Assembly: GCF_010092425.1 (NCBI RefSeq)
Contig: NZ_CP048030.1
Span: 186,001 to 250,000 of the forward strand
Direction: 5' to 3'
Source: Sinimarinibacterium sp. NLF-5-8
GTDB lineage: Bacteria; Pseudomonadota; Gammaproteobacteria; Nevskiales; Nevskiaceae
Length of the DNA stretch: 64,000 bases
Shown here: positions 41,219-50,028 of the stretch, piece by piece
Layout of the letters: each line of letters opens with the position of its first letter
Numbering within the stretch: position 1 is the stretch's first letter
The notes under the pieces: generated by a model
Seen by the model: only the letters and a program-made list of their open reading frames with translations
Databases searched by the model: none
Told to the model about the DNA's origin: nothing
Program-made: the position numbers and the translations under genes

Positions 41219-42928
41219 TTACGGTTCGGTGGCGGCGTGCGCGCCCGATGCCGTGCCGGATTCCAGCTCCAGCAGCCGGCGCGCGAGCCGCAGCAGGCGA
41301 AAGAGTTTGACCAGGCCGCTGTCGCTCAGGCGCGAGGCCTGCGCTTTGTCGCCATTCTTCCGGCCCTGCAGCAGCGGCCCCAGGGCATCGGTCAGGCGCA
41401 GGTTGTCGAGTGCGGTGGGTGCTGCGGCCGCCGGCCGGTATCCCGCACTGAGGGCGTGCAGCAGGGTGAGCGTCGCGCGGGCGATGAGCGGCATCGCCTG
41501 CGGGTCCGTCGATAGGGCGCCTATGTCGCAAAGGAAGCCGATGCCGTCGTCGATGGTCTCGATGCGCTCGGCCTGTCCGGCTTCCTCGGCGATCTCGCGC
41601 GCGAACTGCGCGATATGCACGCGCAGCCGATCCGGCGCGTCCAGGCCCGGTTCGATGTACCAGACATCGGAAATCGGGTAGAGACCGCCGGCCTGCACCG
41701 GGATTGCCTGCAAGACGTTCGCCTCGAAGTCCGGCAGCGCCTCGCCGGTCTTGTCGGCCACCAGGCGCTGGATTGCCTGCAAGCGTTCGGTGGTCGGCGC
41801 CGGCGACACGATATGGCCGCGCAGGCGTTCGTCGTGATCGTCGTCCGAAGGCTGCGAACTGCCGGGTGTTTCCGAGGATGGGGGCCATCCCGGCGGTTCC
41901 GGCATCTGTGGTGGCTTCGGCGATGTGGCCGGGGGCTGCGCAATAGGAAATGGCGGCACCGGGTCGGGCGAAGGCGTCACCAGCGCGCCCGTGGCATTAC
42001 CGGACTGCGGTGCGGGGGGCGCCGGATCGCTGGTCAGCGCCCGCTGCCGGTTCTCGGTCTCGCCGATCTCCAGCGTCAGGCTGTCGTAGTCGGCCTCCAG
42101 CAACTCGGCCATCTGCCCGATGAGTTCATCCTGCACCCGCTTGATCGAGAAGCCGTCGGCGTCGCCGTCGAACAGGGCGAGCACGTCGTTGAACAGCGAC
42201 GGGAAATCGACGGCCAGCCGTTTGTTCGCGCCGCGCGCGTCCCATATCCGAGCGCTCGCCCTGCGCAGGGCCGTCAGCCGTTCCACCTGGGGCCGACCGA
42301 GACCGCCGTAGAGCACGGCCGGGATCGCCGGCAGCAGGTAGCGCACGGCGTCTTGCATGCGGCTGATGTGTGGCTGGGCTACCGGGTAGCCGTCGGCACT
42401 GAGGCGACGCGCCAGCTCGCTCTGTGTCAGCGTCTGGCCGGATTCCTGTTCATAGAGTTCGCGGGCCTTCTCCACGCCCAGGGCGCGCTCGATGAATGAC
42501 AGGCCGCCGTGCAGTTCATTCTCGGCCAGGTGGCCGGTCAGCGCGATGATTTCACCGCGCTCGGGCCAGGGCCGGAACAGGCAGGGGATGCGGAAGAAGC
42601 GCTCGTCCTTCGTTTCGCTCCACAACTCGCGCAGGATGGCGAGTCGCGTGTTGCCGCCATTGCGAATGATGTAGTGCGTCCCGCCGGGCCTGCGGGTGAT
42701 GGCCGGCGGCGCGTCGAGGCCACGCTCCTGGATCGATGCCTTGATGTCGTTGTAACGCGGATTGCGCGTGACGCGCGGATTGAGGTCATACGGCTGGAGC
42801 TGGTCCAGCGTCACCGTCATGGGGGTATCGGCGATGGGATCGCTCAGTGCATCGGCGACCGGGCCGCTGTGCTCGAAGCGCTCGGCCAGCAACTTGGACG
42901 CCATGTCCTGGGGGGTCAGTTCAGCCAT
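41219..42928 (-). CDS. parB: ParB-family partition protein of the ICE (PFL_4666-like)
   Basis: A 569-residue ParB-type protein, longer than chromosomal ParB. The ParB/Spo0J N-terminal domain includes VTLDQLQPYDLNPR (residues 39-52) and the nucleotide-binding-type region with IRNGGNTRLAILREL (about 86-100; the canonical GxRR patch appears here as GNTR). A helix-turn-helix follows near 165-195 (LTQSELARRLSADGYPVAQ). A long proline-rich linker (about 300-370) and a helical C-terminus are extra. It works with ParA to stabilise the excised ICE. Confidence 0.87.
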   Translation of the reverse strand: MAELTPQDMASKLLAERFEHSGPVADALSDPIADTPMTVTLDQLQPYDLNPRVTRNPRYNDIKASIQERGLDAPPAITRRPGGTHYIIRNGGNTRLAILRELWSETKDERFFRIPCLFRPWPERGEIIALTGHLAENELHGGLSFIERALGVEKARELYEQESGQTLTQSELARRLSADGYPVAQPHISRMQDAVRYLLPAIPAVLYGGLGRPQVERLTALRRASARIWDARGANKRLAVDFPSLFNDVLALFDGDADGFSIKRVQDELIGQMAELLEADYDSLTLEIGETENRQRALTSDPAPPAPQSGNATGALVTPSPDPVPPFPIAQPPATSPKPPQMPEPPGWPPSSETPGSSQPSDDDHDERLRGHIVSPAPTTERLQAIQRLVADKTGEALPDFEANVLQAIPVQAGGLYPISDVWYIEPGLDAPDRLRVHIAQFAREIAEEAGQAERIETIDDGIGFLCDIGALSTDPQAMPLIARATLTLLHALSAGYRPAAAAPTALDNLRLTDALGPLLQGRKNGDKAQASRLSDSGLVKLFRLLRLARRLLELESGTASGAHAATEP

Positions 42929-43178
42929 CGGCGTCGGCCTCCCTTGTCGTCGCTTTCAGGTTGGTGGCGCGGTCGGTGCGGCGCAGTCGAGCGCGCGCGT
43001 TGAGGCCGGCGCGGCGATCGCCGGGCGTCGAGCCGGTGTAAATCGGAGGCAGGCCTGGCTTGGTGAACTTCAGGTGTCCGCCCGCTGTGCGAGCGACCTC
43101 CCAGCCTTCCTTCAATGCGAAGTCGATGAGCGGTTTCAGTCGCTTGTTGCCACGCTGGAGGGAGCGCGCGATGGTCAT
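42921..43178 (-). CDS. HicA-like small protein between parA and parB
   Basis: An 85-residue basic protein. The region GWEVARTAGGHLKFTKPG (about 27-44) followed by STPGDRRAGLNARARLRR (about 52-69) is the pattern of HicA toxins, with the catalytic His in GGH. No HicB antitoxin gene is adjacent; instead the gene is tightly coupled to parA (ATGA) and overlaps parB by eight bases. It may therefore have a partition-linked, RNA-binding role, or be an orphan toxin. Similar small ORFs are known in this ICE slot. Confidence 0.7.
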   Translation of the reverse strand: MTIARSLQRGNKRLKPLIDFALKEGWEVARTAGGHLKFTKPGLPPIYTGSTPGDRRAGLNARARLRRTDRATNLKATTREADADG

Positions 43179-44026
43179 GTGCTGCTCCTCCGGTGCGCTC
43201 CCGCTTTCAGTCGAGTGAACGAGGGTTCCCAGCTCGGCAACAGTTCGCAGGCGAGTGCGCGCATCGTGTCGAAAGCGGCCGGCGTCGTCCGCCCCGTAGG
43301 GCGTCGGTGTTCTACGCGATGCACCGGCAAGGCCTGGGTCGATGCGCGCGGATAGGCTTCGATGGCGGGGATGCTGGTATCGAGTACGACGATGCCGGGC
43401 TCGGATCGGAACAGGTCGCGCAGTGCCTGCTGTATGAGCCGCGCGTTGCTGGAAACCGGATGCACGCGGTTGATGAGCAGTCGCAGCGGCGGCGGCTCGA
43501 TGCCGAGGCGCCGGTATGGCGCGATGTCTCGCATCAGTTGCAAGGTACCGCGCCGGAACTCGCGAGCGGCGAGGATCTCCGGCGTGACCGGCGACACCGC
43601 CAGATCGGAGGCAAGCACGGCCATCTCCAGCAGGACACTGCGCGCGCCCTGCGTGTCGATCAGCAGCAGGTCGTAGTGTTCGTGGAATGCGGGCAACAGA
43701 TTGCGCAGCCGGAGCCGCCCGTCCGGCGCGTGCAGCAACAGGGTGTTCAACTGCCCTTTGTCGTCGTTGGAGAGCACCAGGTCCAGGCCAGCGATCGCGG
43801 TACGCGACACCAGCCGGCCGATGTCCTGCTCGTTGAAAGCCAGCAACTCGTAGATGCCGGCGGGGGCGCGCGTTTGCAACTCGAAATAGCTCGACAAAGT
43901 GGGTTGCACGTCCAGGTCCAGCAGCAGCACGCGCAGCCCTGCATCGGCCGCGAAGCCGCCCAGGTTGGCCGCCGTAGTCGTCTTGCCCACGCCGCCCTTG
44001 GTCGAAATGATGGATACCACCTGCAT
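43175..44026 (-). CDS. parA: ParA/Soj-family partition ATPase of the ICE
   Basis: A 283-residue deviant Walker ATPase: STKGGVGKTTTAAN at residues 8-21 and the Walker A' partner LLLDLDVQPTLSSYF at about 36-50. AGGAG lies nine bases before ATG 44026. It is coupled to the HicA-like gene and parB, forming the partition operon that keeps the excised ICE in both daughters. The alpA gene lies directly upstream. Confidence 0.92.
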   Translation of the reverse strand: MQVVSIISTKGGVGKTTTAANLGGFAADAGLRVLLLDLDVQPTLSSYFELQTRAPAGIYELLAFNEQDIGRLVSRTAIAGLDLVLSNDDKGQLNTLLLHAPDGRLRLRNLLPAFHEHYDLLLIDTQGARSVLLEMAVLASDLAVSPVTPEILAAREFRRGTLQLMRDIAPYRRLGIEPPPLRLLINRVHPVSSNARLIQQALRDLFRSEPGIVVLDTSIPAIEAYPRASTQALPVHRVEHRRPTGRTTPAAFDTMRALACELLPSWEPSFTRLKAGAHRRSST

Positions 44027-44070
44027 GGGCTTCTCCTCACGGAATGGGATGAACCGGAAAAGGAGAAGCG

Positions 44071-44289
44071 TCAGGCGCGTTCTTTGAGGCGATCAGCGAT
44101 CCACTGGTCGATCTCGGTCGAGTCCCAGCCCACTGCGCGCACGCCCAAGCGCAGTGCCTTCGGGAACCTGCCTTCTTTCATCAGGCTGTAGATGTGTGCG
44201 CGCTTGAAGCCGGTCTTGGCTTCGACTTCGGCGCGGCGCAGGATGCGACGTTCAACCGGCGTCGCCGGGGCGGTGGTCTGCGAAGACAT
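44071..44289 (-). CDS. alpA: AlpA-family excisionase-like regulator
   Basis: A 72-residue helix-turn-helix protein starting at ATG 44289, with GGAG upstream. The core reads ILRRAEVEAKTGFKRAHIYSLMKEGRFPKALRLG, the AlpA/MerR-type winged-helix fold with the GRFP turn. AlpA proteins activate excision or, in ICEs, regulate the element end. The gene marks the right end of the conserved ICE backbone. Two palindromes 21 bases apart (44366-44399) lie upstream of it. Confidence 0.88.
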   Translation of the reverse strand: MSSQTTAPATPVERRILRRAEVEAKTGFKRAHIYSLMKEGRFPKALRLGVRAVGWDSTEIDQWIADRLKERA

Positions 44290-44365
44290 GGTGGGCACTC
44301 CTTGACGCTCATCGGCGCTGTTCGGAAAGTGCCTCGTATTCAATAGCGCATCGGAACGGATTGCA

Positions 44366-44399
44366 CTGCAATTGCAGACGGTTCGACTGCAATTACAGT
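44366..44399. promoter_or_regulatory. Tandem operator palindromes upstream of alpA
   Basis: CTGCAATTGCAG (44366-44377) and ACTGCAATTACAGT (44386-44399) have centres about 21 bases apart, two helical turns on the same DNA face. They overlap the 3' end of a gene remnant and lie upstream of alpA in the minus direction. Confidence 0.55.
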
Positions 44400-44540
44400 C
44401 GGCGATCGCTGGCGTCCAGATGCCGCCTTGCCGCAGAGAATTTTGCCCATAGAGTGCGCTCGCTGATTCTTGGGTGACCCTCGCAATGCACGAGCAGCAC
44501 GTTGATGACGGGTTCCGTTGTCTCGAATGACGAGTGTGGT
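44397..44540 (-). pseudogene. Remnant of a paralogue of the gene at 48365
   Basis: Read on the minus strand, this stretch encodes the same C-terminus as the 255-residue gene at 48365-49132: HSSFETTEPVI, then ISERTLWAKFSAARRHLD and a stop. The upstream part of the gene is missing. DNA identity with 48371-48441 is near-perfect, but further out the two copies diverge, so they are paralogues, not a recent duplication. Confidence 0.72.
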
Positions 44541-44616
44541 CTGTCTCTCGCGACCTCCCTGGCAACCGACGCCTTCCGTGGCGAGTTGTGGTTGCTTTAT
44601 AGCCAGGGGTTGAATC

Positions 44617-45231
44617 TCAGTCGAATACGCCCTCGACGTAGCCAACCGGAATAAGGCCCGGTAAGGTCGTGAAGCGTGTGACACGCACGCCGGCAGCTTC
44701 TAGGGCCTCGCACAGCGAGCGGGTGGAGAAGCGATGCTTGATGGGAAAGCCCGTAAGCGAAAGTAATCTCGACAGGACGGCAGCCAATCTGGTTTCGTCG
44801 TGACAGAACGTTGGCACAACGAGTTTTCCATCCGGTCGTAGCACCCGTCTCAGCGCCGCAAGCGTTGCGGCAAGGTCAGGCATGAGGTGCAGCACGTTCG
44901 CAGCGACAACACAGTCGAATGAGGCACGATCAAAGCGCAGTGCTTTGATGTCGGCTTGCTCGCAACGGACGTTCTGGAACCCTGCCTCCTGTACTCGTTT
45001 CGCCAGTATGGCCACCATTGCGGTGGCGTAATCCGTCGCAACGACCTCGCGTGCCGCACCTGCGATAGCAGTGGTGAACAAGCCGGTGCCGGCGGCAACC
45101 TCAAGAACCCGGTTCTCGCCGCGGACGGCATCCGCCGCAAGGAGAGCGGCGCTTTTCATAGGACGCGCCAACGGGGCGGTGATTCGATCGTAGATGCGCG
45201 CTTTGCTTTCCCAATAGTGTTGATCTGACAT
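44617..45231 (-). CDS. Class I SAM-dependent methyltransferase of the cad operon
   Basis: A 204-residue protein. ATG 45231 has AGGAGA upstream, inside the short gap after cadA. Rossmann motif I is VLEVAAGTGLFT (about 42-53), with a D at the end of strand 2 (VVATDYATAMV) and VAANVLHLMPD in motif IV. It is a small-molecule methyltransferase; the substrate is unknown. It follows cadA by 19 bases and is probably co-transcribed with it from the CadR-controlled promoter. Methylation of a metal(loid) or thiol is possible but speculative. Confidence 0.8.
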   Translation of the reverse strand: MSDQHYWESKARIYDRITAPLARPMKSAALLAADAVRGENRVLEVAAGTGLFTTAIAGAAREVVATDYATAMVAILAKRVQEAGFQNVRCEQADIKALRFDRASFDCVVAANVLHLMPDLAATLAALRRVLRPDGKLVVPTFCHDETRLAAVLSRLLSLTGFPIKHRFSTRSLCEALEAAGVRVTRFTTLPGLIPVGYVEGVFD

Positions 45232-45250
45232 TCTTTTATCTCCTGGCGAA

Positions 45251-47653
45251 TCAGTGGCGCAGCAAACGCAATCCGTTGAGCACCACAATCAGGCTTGCGC
45301 CCATGTCGGCGAACACTGCCATCCACATCGTGGCGTGTCCCGAGAAAGTGAGCGCAAGAAAGACCGCTTTGATGCCGAGAGCCAGCACGATGTTCTGCGT
45401 CAGCACGTGCGCGGTTGCACGTGACAGGCGAATGAACGTCGGAATCTTGCGCAGGTCGTCGTCCATCAGCGCTACGTCAGCCGTTTCGATGGCCGTGTCG
45501 GTACCGGCGGCACCCATCGCGAAGCCGATGTCAGCGCGAGCCAAGGCGGGCGCATCGTTGATGCCGTCGCCCACCATGCCGACCTTCCCGGTCCGCGCCA
45601 GTTGTTCGATCTCGCGCAGTTTGTCGTCTGGCAATAGGTTGCCCTGCGCGCGGTCGATACCGGCTTGCCTGGCAATGGCCTGTGCCGTATGTGGGTTGTC
45701 GCCGGTCAGCATCATGGTTTTGATGCCCAGGGCATGCAGATCCCCGATGGCGCTCGTGCTGCTGTCCTTGATGGTGTCCGCTACCGCGATAAGAGCTTGC
45801 GCGCCACTTATACATACCAGCATCACCACGGTTTTGCCTTCGATTTCCATCGCGGAGATGCGCTGTTCCAGTTCTGGCGTGCAGTGCCCCAGCTCTTCAA
45901 GCATCCGATGGTTGCCGAGGTGATAGGTCTCACCGTCGATGCGGCCACTTACCCCCCTGCCGGGCAACGCGGTGAAATCGGCAACTTCGAGCAAGGCAAC
46001 CCCATCGGCCTTGGCGGCTTGCGCCACAGCCTTGGATACGGGATGGTCTGAGCGGGCCGCCAGACTCGCGGCAATGCTGCGGCTGCCGGCAGGCTGCGTA
46101 CTGCGCCATGCCACGAAATCGGATTGCGCGGGCTTGCCATGCGTGATCGTGCCGGTCTTGTCCAGCGCCAGCCAGCGCAGCTTGCGGCCCTCTTCCAGAT
46201 AGACGCCACCCTTGATGAGAATGCCGCGGCGTGCGGCTGCGGCCAGGCCGCTGACGATGGTGACAGGCGTGGAAATCACAAGAGCGCACGGACAGGCAAC
46301 GACCAGCAGAACCAGCGCGCGGTAAATCCAGTCCAGCCACGCGGCGCCCATGAACAATGGTGGCACCAATGCGACGACGATGGCTACGACGAATACGATG
46401 GGTGTGTACCAGCGGGCAAACTGATCCACAAAGCGCTGGGTCGGCGCACGGCTGCCTTGGGCGGCCTCTACGGCATGGATGATGCGGGCTAGCGTAGAGT
46501 TGGTGGCCACGGCTGTGACGCGGTACTCGAACGAACCGGATTCGTTGATCGTGCCGGCGAACACCGGATCGCCAAGCGTCTTTTCAACCGGGAGGCTTTC
46601 GCCGGTGATCGGCGCCTGATTGACCGTGGAATGTCCTACCAGTATTTCGCCATCAAGGGCGATCCGTTCTCCCGGTTTGACTCGAACACGGGCGCCAATG
46701 GCGACCTGCTTGGCGTCCACATCGCGCCATGTGTCGTCGGGTTGTCGCACGGTGGCCTTTTCCGGGGCCAGGTCGAGTAGCCCTCGTATGGCGTTACGGG
46801 CGCGATCCAGCGATCTGGCTTCGATCACCTCGGCCAGCGTGAAAAGCGCCATCACCATCGCCGCTTCCGGCCAGTGACCGATCAGCATTGCGCCCGTGAC
46901 GGCAATCGACATCAGGGCGTTCATGTTGAGATTGAGGTTCTTGAGCGCAATCCAGCCCTTCTTGTAGGTGGAGAGACCTCCCGTGAAAATGGCGACGAGC
47001 GCCAGAGCGACGACTGACCAGTGGTTGCCGTCATGAAGCCAGTAGACGACCTCCGCTGCCGATGCCGCCACTAGGGAGACGACAAGCGGCCACCACTTGG
47101 TAGGTGTTGTCGCCGGGGCAGTCGATGTGGCGGTGTCCGCTGCCTCAAGCACCAGTGCCTCGAATCCAAGCGCGTGCAGTGCGGCGAGCACGTCCGGCAG
47201 TGCGTGGTCGGCATGACGCACGGACAGGGTGCGTTGCACCAGATTGAAGTCGAGATCGGAGACGCCGGCCACGGTTGCCAGCTTGTTACGGATCAGCGTT
47301 TCTTCGGTCGGGCAATCCATCTTGGCAATGGATAATCTGGTGGTCTGCCCGGCCACGGCTGCATCCATGCGTACAGCTTGCATGCCGATCGTCATCAGGG
47401 CTTGCTCAACCGGCAGCAGCGAAGGCAGTTCATGTCGCACAGCCAAGGTGCGCTGCATCAGATTGAAGTCGAGTCCGATCACACCCGATAGGCCGCTTAG
47501 TTTGCTTCGGATCAATGCCTCTTCAGTCGGGCAATCCATGTTCTCGATGCGGTAGACAGCCTCGGCCGACTCGGCGATAGGTCGGGCTTGCGTTGCGGCT
47601 GGAAGGATCGGTGTGGCCGCACAGTCACACCCTTTTGGGCTGGGTTCGCTCAT
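45251..47653 (-). CDS. cadA: Cadmium/zinc/lead-exporting P1B-type ATPase
   Basis: An 800-residue ATPase that exports divalent soft metals. Two N-terminal HMA-like domains each carry MDCPTEE (about residues 38-45 and 112-119) in place of the classic GMTCxxC. Membrane motif ACPCALV is near 470, phosphorylation motif DKTGT near 505, then TGDN near 655 and GDGINDAPALA near 700. A Cys-rich start, GCDCAA, may add a metal site. It is transcribed divergently from cadR across an elongated-spacer MerR-type promoter. Confidence 0.93.
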   Translation of the reverse strand: MSEPSPKGCDCAATPILPAATQARPIAESAEAVYRIENMDCPTEEALIRSKLSGLSGVIGLDFNLMQRTLAVRHELPSLLPVEQALMTIGMQAVRMDAAVAGQTTRLSIAKMDCPTEETLIRNKLATVAGVSDLDFNLVQRTLSVRHADHALPDVLAALHALGFEALVLEAADTATSTAPATTPTKWWPLVVSLVAASAAEVVYWLHDGNHWSVVALALVAIFTGGLSTYKKGWIALKNLNLNMNALMSIAVTGAMLIGHWPEAAMVMALFTLAEVIEARSLDRARNAIRGLLDLAPEKATVRQPDDTWRDVDAKQVAIGARVRVKPGERIALDGEILVGHSTVNQAPITGESLPVEKTLGDPVFAGTINESGSFEYRVTAVATNSTLARIIHAVEAAQGSRAPTQRFVDQFARWYTPIVFVVAIVVALVPPLFMGAAWLDWIYRALVLLVVACPCALVISTPVTIVSGLAAAARRGILIKGGVYLEEGRKLRWLALDKTGTITHGKPAQSDFVAWRSTQPAGSRSIAASLAARSDHPVSKAVAQAAKADGVALLEVADFTALPGRGVSGRIDGETYHLGNHRMLEELGHCTPELEQRISAMEIEGKTVVMLVCISGAQALIAVADTIKDSSTSAIGDLHALGIKTMMLTGDNPHTAQAIARQAGIDRAQGNLLPDDKLREIEQLARTGKVGMVGDGINDAPALARADIGFAMGAAGTDTAIETADVALMDDDLRKIPTFIRLSRATAHVLTQNIVLALGIKAVFLALTFSGHATMWMAVFADMGASLIVVLNGLRLLRH

Positions 47654-47689
47654 GGATAAGTTCCGTCAAATGGGTCATCTATGTTGCTC

Positions 47690-47720
47690 ATTAGAATCCC
47701 TATAGTTACTATAGAGTCAA
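47690..47720 (-). promoter_or_regulatory. CadR/PbrR-type promoter of cadA
   Basis: On the minus strand TTGACT (47720-47715) and TCTAAT (47695-47690) are separated by 19 bases, the over-long spacer typical of MerR-family activation. The spacer contains CTATAG-TTA-CTATAG (47700-47714), a dyad operator for CadR. Confidence 0.88.
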
Positions 47721-47742
47721 GCGATAGATGGGTAGATGAGTT

Positions 47743-48255
47743 ATGGAAATCAAGATTGGAGAGCTTGCGAAGCGGACAGGATGCGAGGTCGTGACCATCC
47801 GCTACTACGAGAAGGAAGGGTTGTTGCCAGAGCCCGCACGCAGCGACGGCAACTTCCGGTTGTACGGCGCCGCACATGTCGAGCGCTTGCGTTTCATCCG
47901 CCACTGCCGTTCTCTCGACATGTCGCTGAGCGAGATCCGGACGCTATTGGGCCTGCGAGATAGCCCGACTCGGGATTGTGGCGAGGTCAATGCGCTGCTG
48001 GACGCTCATATCCAGCAGGTGGAAGTCCGCATGGAGGCGCTGTTGCAGTTGAAACGGCACTTGCTCGCACTGCGCGAGACGTGCTCGGGTGCTCGGCCGG
48101 TGGAAGCGTGCGGCATCTTGCAGGGGTTGTCAGATGGCGATTGCCACGACGCCGACCTTCGGAATCCCAATCCGCAGGCCGAACTGTTGGTTGCTGCAGG
48201 GGATGTGCTAAACGACGTGCGCCCGACGCGCACAGGTGGTCGACACGCCAGTTAA
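47743..48255 (+). CDS. cadR: CadR/PbrR-like MerR-family activator
   Basis: A 170-residue MerR regulator. The N-terminal winged helix reads IGELAKRTGCEVVTIRYYEKEGLL. Metal-binding thiols match Cd/Pb sensors: DCGEVNALL (about residue 78), ETCSGARPVEACGIL (about 113-127) and a later DCHD. It should untwist the 19-base-spacer promoter of cadA when Cd or Pb binds. Start ATG 47743 lies 22 bases after the -35 element of the divergent promoter. Confidence 0.93.
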   Translation: MEIKIGELAKRTGCEVVTIRYYEKEGLLPEPARSDGNFRLYGAAHVERLRFIRHCRSLDMSLSEIRTLLGLRDSPTRDCGEVNALLDAHIQQVEVRMEALLQLKRHLLALRETCSGARPVEACGILQGLSDGDCHDADLRNPNPQAELLVAAGDVLNDVRPTRTGGRHAS

Positions 48256-48364
48256 CCCCAGAAGGGGGCCAAGAGTAGAGCCTCGCAGGCACAGGCTCTG
48301 TGATACCACAGCATTTCGCGTTTGTTCCTTGACGAGCTGCCATCCGAGGGCGGTTCGACTGCAA

Positions 48365-49132
48365 CTACCGTCGACGATCGCTGGCGTCCAGATGCCGCTT
48401 TGCCGCAGAGAATTTTGCCCATAGAGTGCGCTCGCTGATTCCGGGCCGGCCTTCGTAGTGGGCAAGCAATGCGCTGATGACGGAATCCATGGTCTCGAAC
48501 GACGAGTAGGGGCTGCCGCCCGGTGACTTGCCGAGCAGCAAAGTCAGTAGCCCGCCAACGATATTGAGATAAGTTGTTTCGCTCCGGGGCGTGACCTCGC
48601 GACCTGCCGAGTCCCAGCTCTCGGCCTGCCGGCACAGCAGCTCATGTTGCTCATGCAGCGTGCTGAAGGATTGTTCGCGGTCCGCGAGGCGAATCCTGAG
48701 CGCTTCCTGTTCGGCAAGCAGCGCCTGGACGGTTTCGATGCTGACCGCCGGGTGGAGCCGGCGCTCTATCGCGTCGAAAAGAAAGGCAGGTCTCTGGTCG
48801 GGATAGAAGCGCGACATCCATGTCTTGAGATCGACGTGCCGAATGGTGAGATCTGGATCATCGATCAGCGAGGGATCGTCGCAGGTAATGCCGGCTTTGC
48901 CATACGGGAGGTCACCATTCCTGATCGCGTCGAATATGCGTTCGGTGTTGAGGCGAAGCATCGGCCATCTCGGAAAGTCGCCTGGATCAGGTATTGGCCT
49001 GGCGCCCAATGTGTCGAGAATGCGGGGTTCAAAGCGGGTCAGCCTGCTCCAGCGGATGGCGGCCTCGATAGGACGATAAAACACCTTGGAATGGTGAAGG
49101 GCGCCTGTCTTGCGCGTTTCTGTGCCAGCCAT
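48365..49132 (-). CDS. Hypothetical protein with coiled coil, intact paralogue
   Basis: A 255-residue protein. The N-terminal half has no recognised motif; residues about 135-175 are heptad-rich (LLAEQEALRIRLADREQSF), a likely coiled coil. The C-terminal 35 residues (SERTLWAKFSAAKRHLD) are duplicated in the remnant at 44397-44540. The gene lies tail-on to cadR. Function unknown; the C-terminal motif and its repetition suggest an ICE end gene that recombination has used. Confidence 0.7.
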   Translation of the reverse strand: MAGTETRKTGALHHSKVFYRPIEAAIRWSRLTRFEPRILDTLGARPIPDPGDFPRWPMLRLNTERIFDAIRNGDLPYGKAGITCDDPSLIDDPDLTIRHVDLKTWMSRFYPDQRPAFLFDAIERRLHPAVSIETVQALLAEQEALRIRLADREQSFSTLHEQHELLCRQAESWDSAGREVTPRSETTYLNIVGGLLTLLLGKSPGGSPYSSFETMDSVISALLAHYEGRPGISERTLWAKFSAAKRHLDASDRRR

Positions 49133-50028
49133 CCGTCTCCTCCGACAGTGCTTCCAGGTTTCACTTGGACGGATGTCGTCATGCCGCTATCGCTGCCTGG
49201 GCGCGATCCGGCAAGGGTAGGACTGGCGAGGTGGCTATCAGCTATGAGGATATGTCAGGACACTGTATCCTCGACTTCTTCGATTCGTGCCGTTGCAGAC
49301 AGTCCTGGTCTCACCGTAGCCAAGTGCTTCCGCCCCTGTTGGTATTGGTTAGGTTCGCGGACTTTGGAGTGTTCTTACTTGTAACGATATCGTAAAGATC
49401 AAACGGGTCTTGATGAGATGTCATTGTGCCGCTCATGGGATTCAGACTTGGAAGGTCTCACGGCTGACCTGCTCATTAATGACTTCGGTCCTCGGTGGGG
49501 ATTACTGCTTGGCGTGCATTCCATACTGACCTGCTTGCATTAACCTACATTGCCTGTGCCATCATGCTGATTGCAGTCTGATAGCGAAGAGCGTGATGCA
49601 CGCATACCCAGCCGGTCTTGATCGATACCTAAAAAGCATTGAATTCTTAACTGCGATAATATTCTTGCGTGGCACCGATCACATCGTCAGGTGGGGAACC
49701 TGCTTCGCGCCTGTGCCAGCCACATGAGCGTGCTCGAATGTGCTGTAGCTCAGTACCCTACTATTTCGGTATCAACGGGCAACCATTCAGTCTCACTCGT
49801 TTCGGTTAATAACAATTGGCGAATTAATGACGCAGAAATGCAATCCATTGAGCGTCACAATCAGACTTGCGCCCATTTCCGTGAACGCCGCCATTCGCGT
49901 GCCCCGAGAAAGGACGCGGGAATTTTTCGGTGCATCATCGACAGTCCATCCATTTAACGGCCAATTAAGTAGTAAGTCCTCCAAGGTCGACGCATAGCTT
50001 CACTTCTTTTCCGGATATCGACCCGCAG
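49133..50028. other. Gene-poor interval with a cadA remnant
   Basis: No intact gene is supported. Composition is AT-richer and frames are short. The only recognisable sequence is a remnant of a heavy-metal ATPase 3' end at about 49815-49905. This looks like decayed junction DNA between accessory modules. Confidence 0.6.
49815..49905 (-). pseudogene. Decayed 3' end of a cadA-like ATPase gene
   Basis: The minus strand encodes MAAFTEMGASLIVTLNG, matching the end of the intact CadA (AVFADMGASLIVVLNG). Only about 30 codons remain and the sequence on both sides is unrelated, so a second CadA-type gene was once present here. Confidence 0.75.

Noticed and set aside
44290-50028. Search for an ICE attachment site or tRNA gene beyond alpA
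   Set aside because: No tRNA cloverleaf or tRNA 3'-end repeat was found, so the ICE end cannot be placed.
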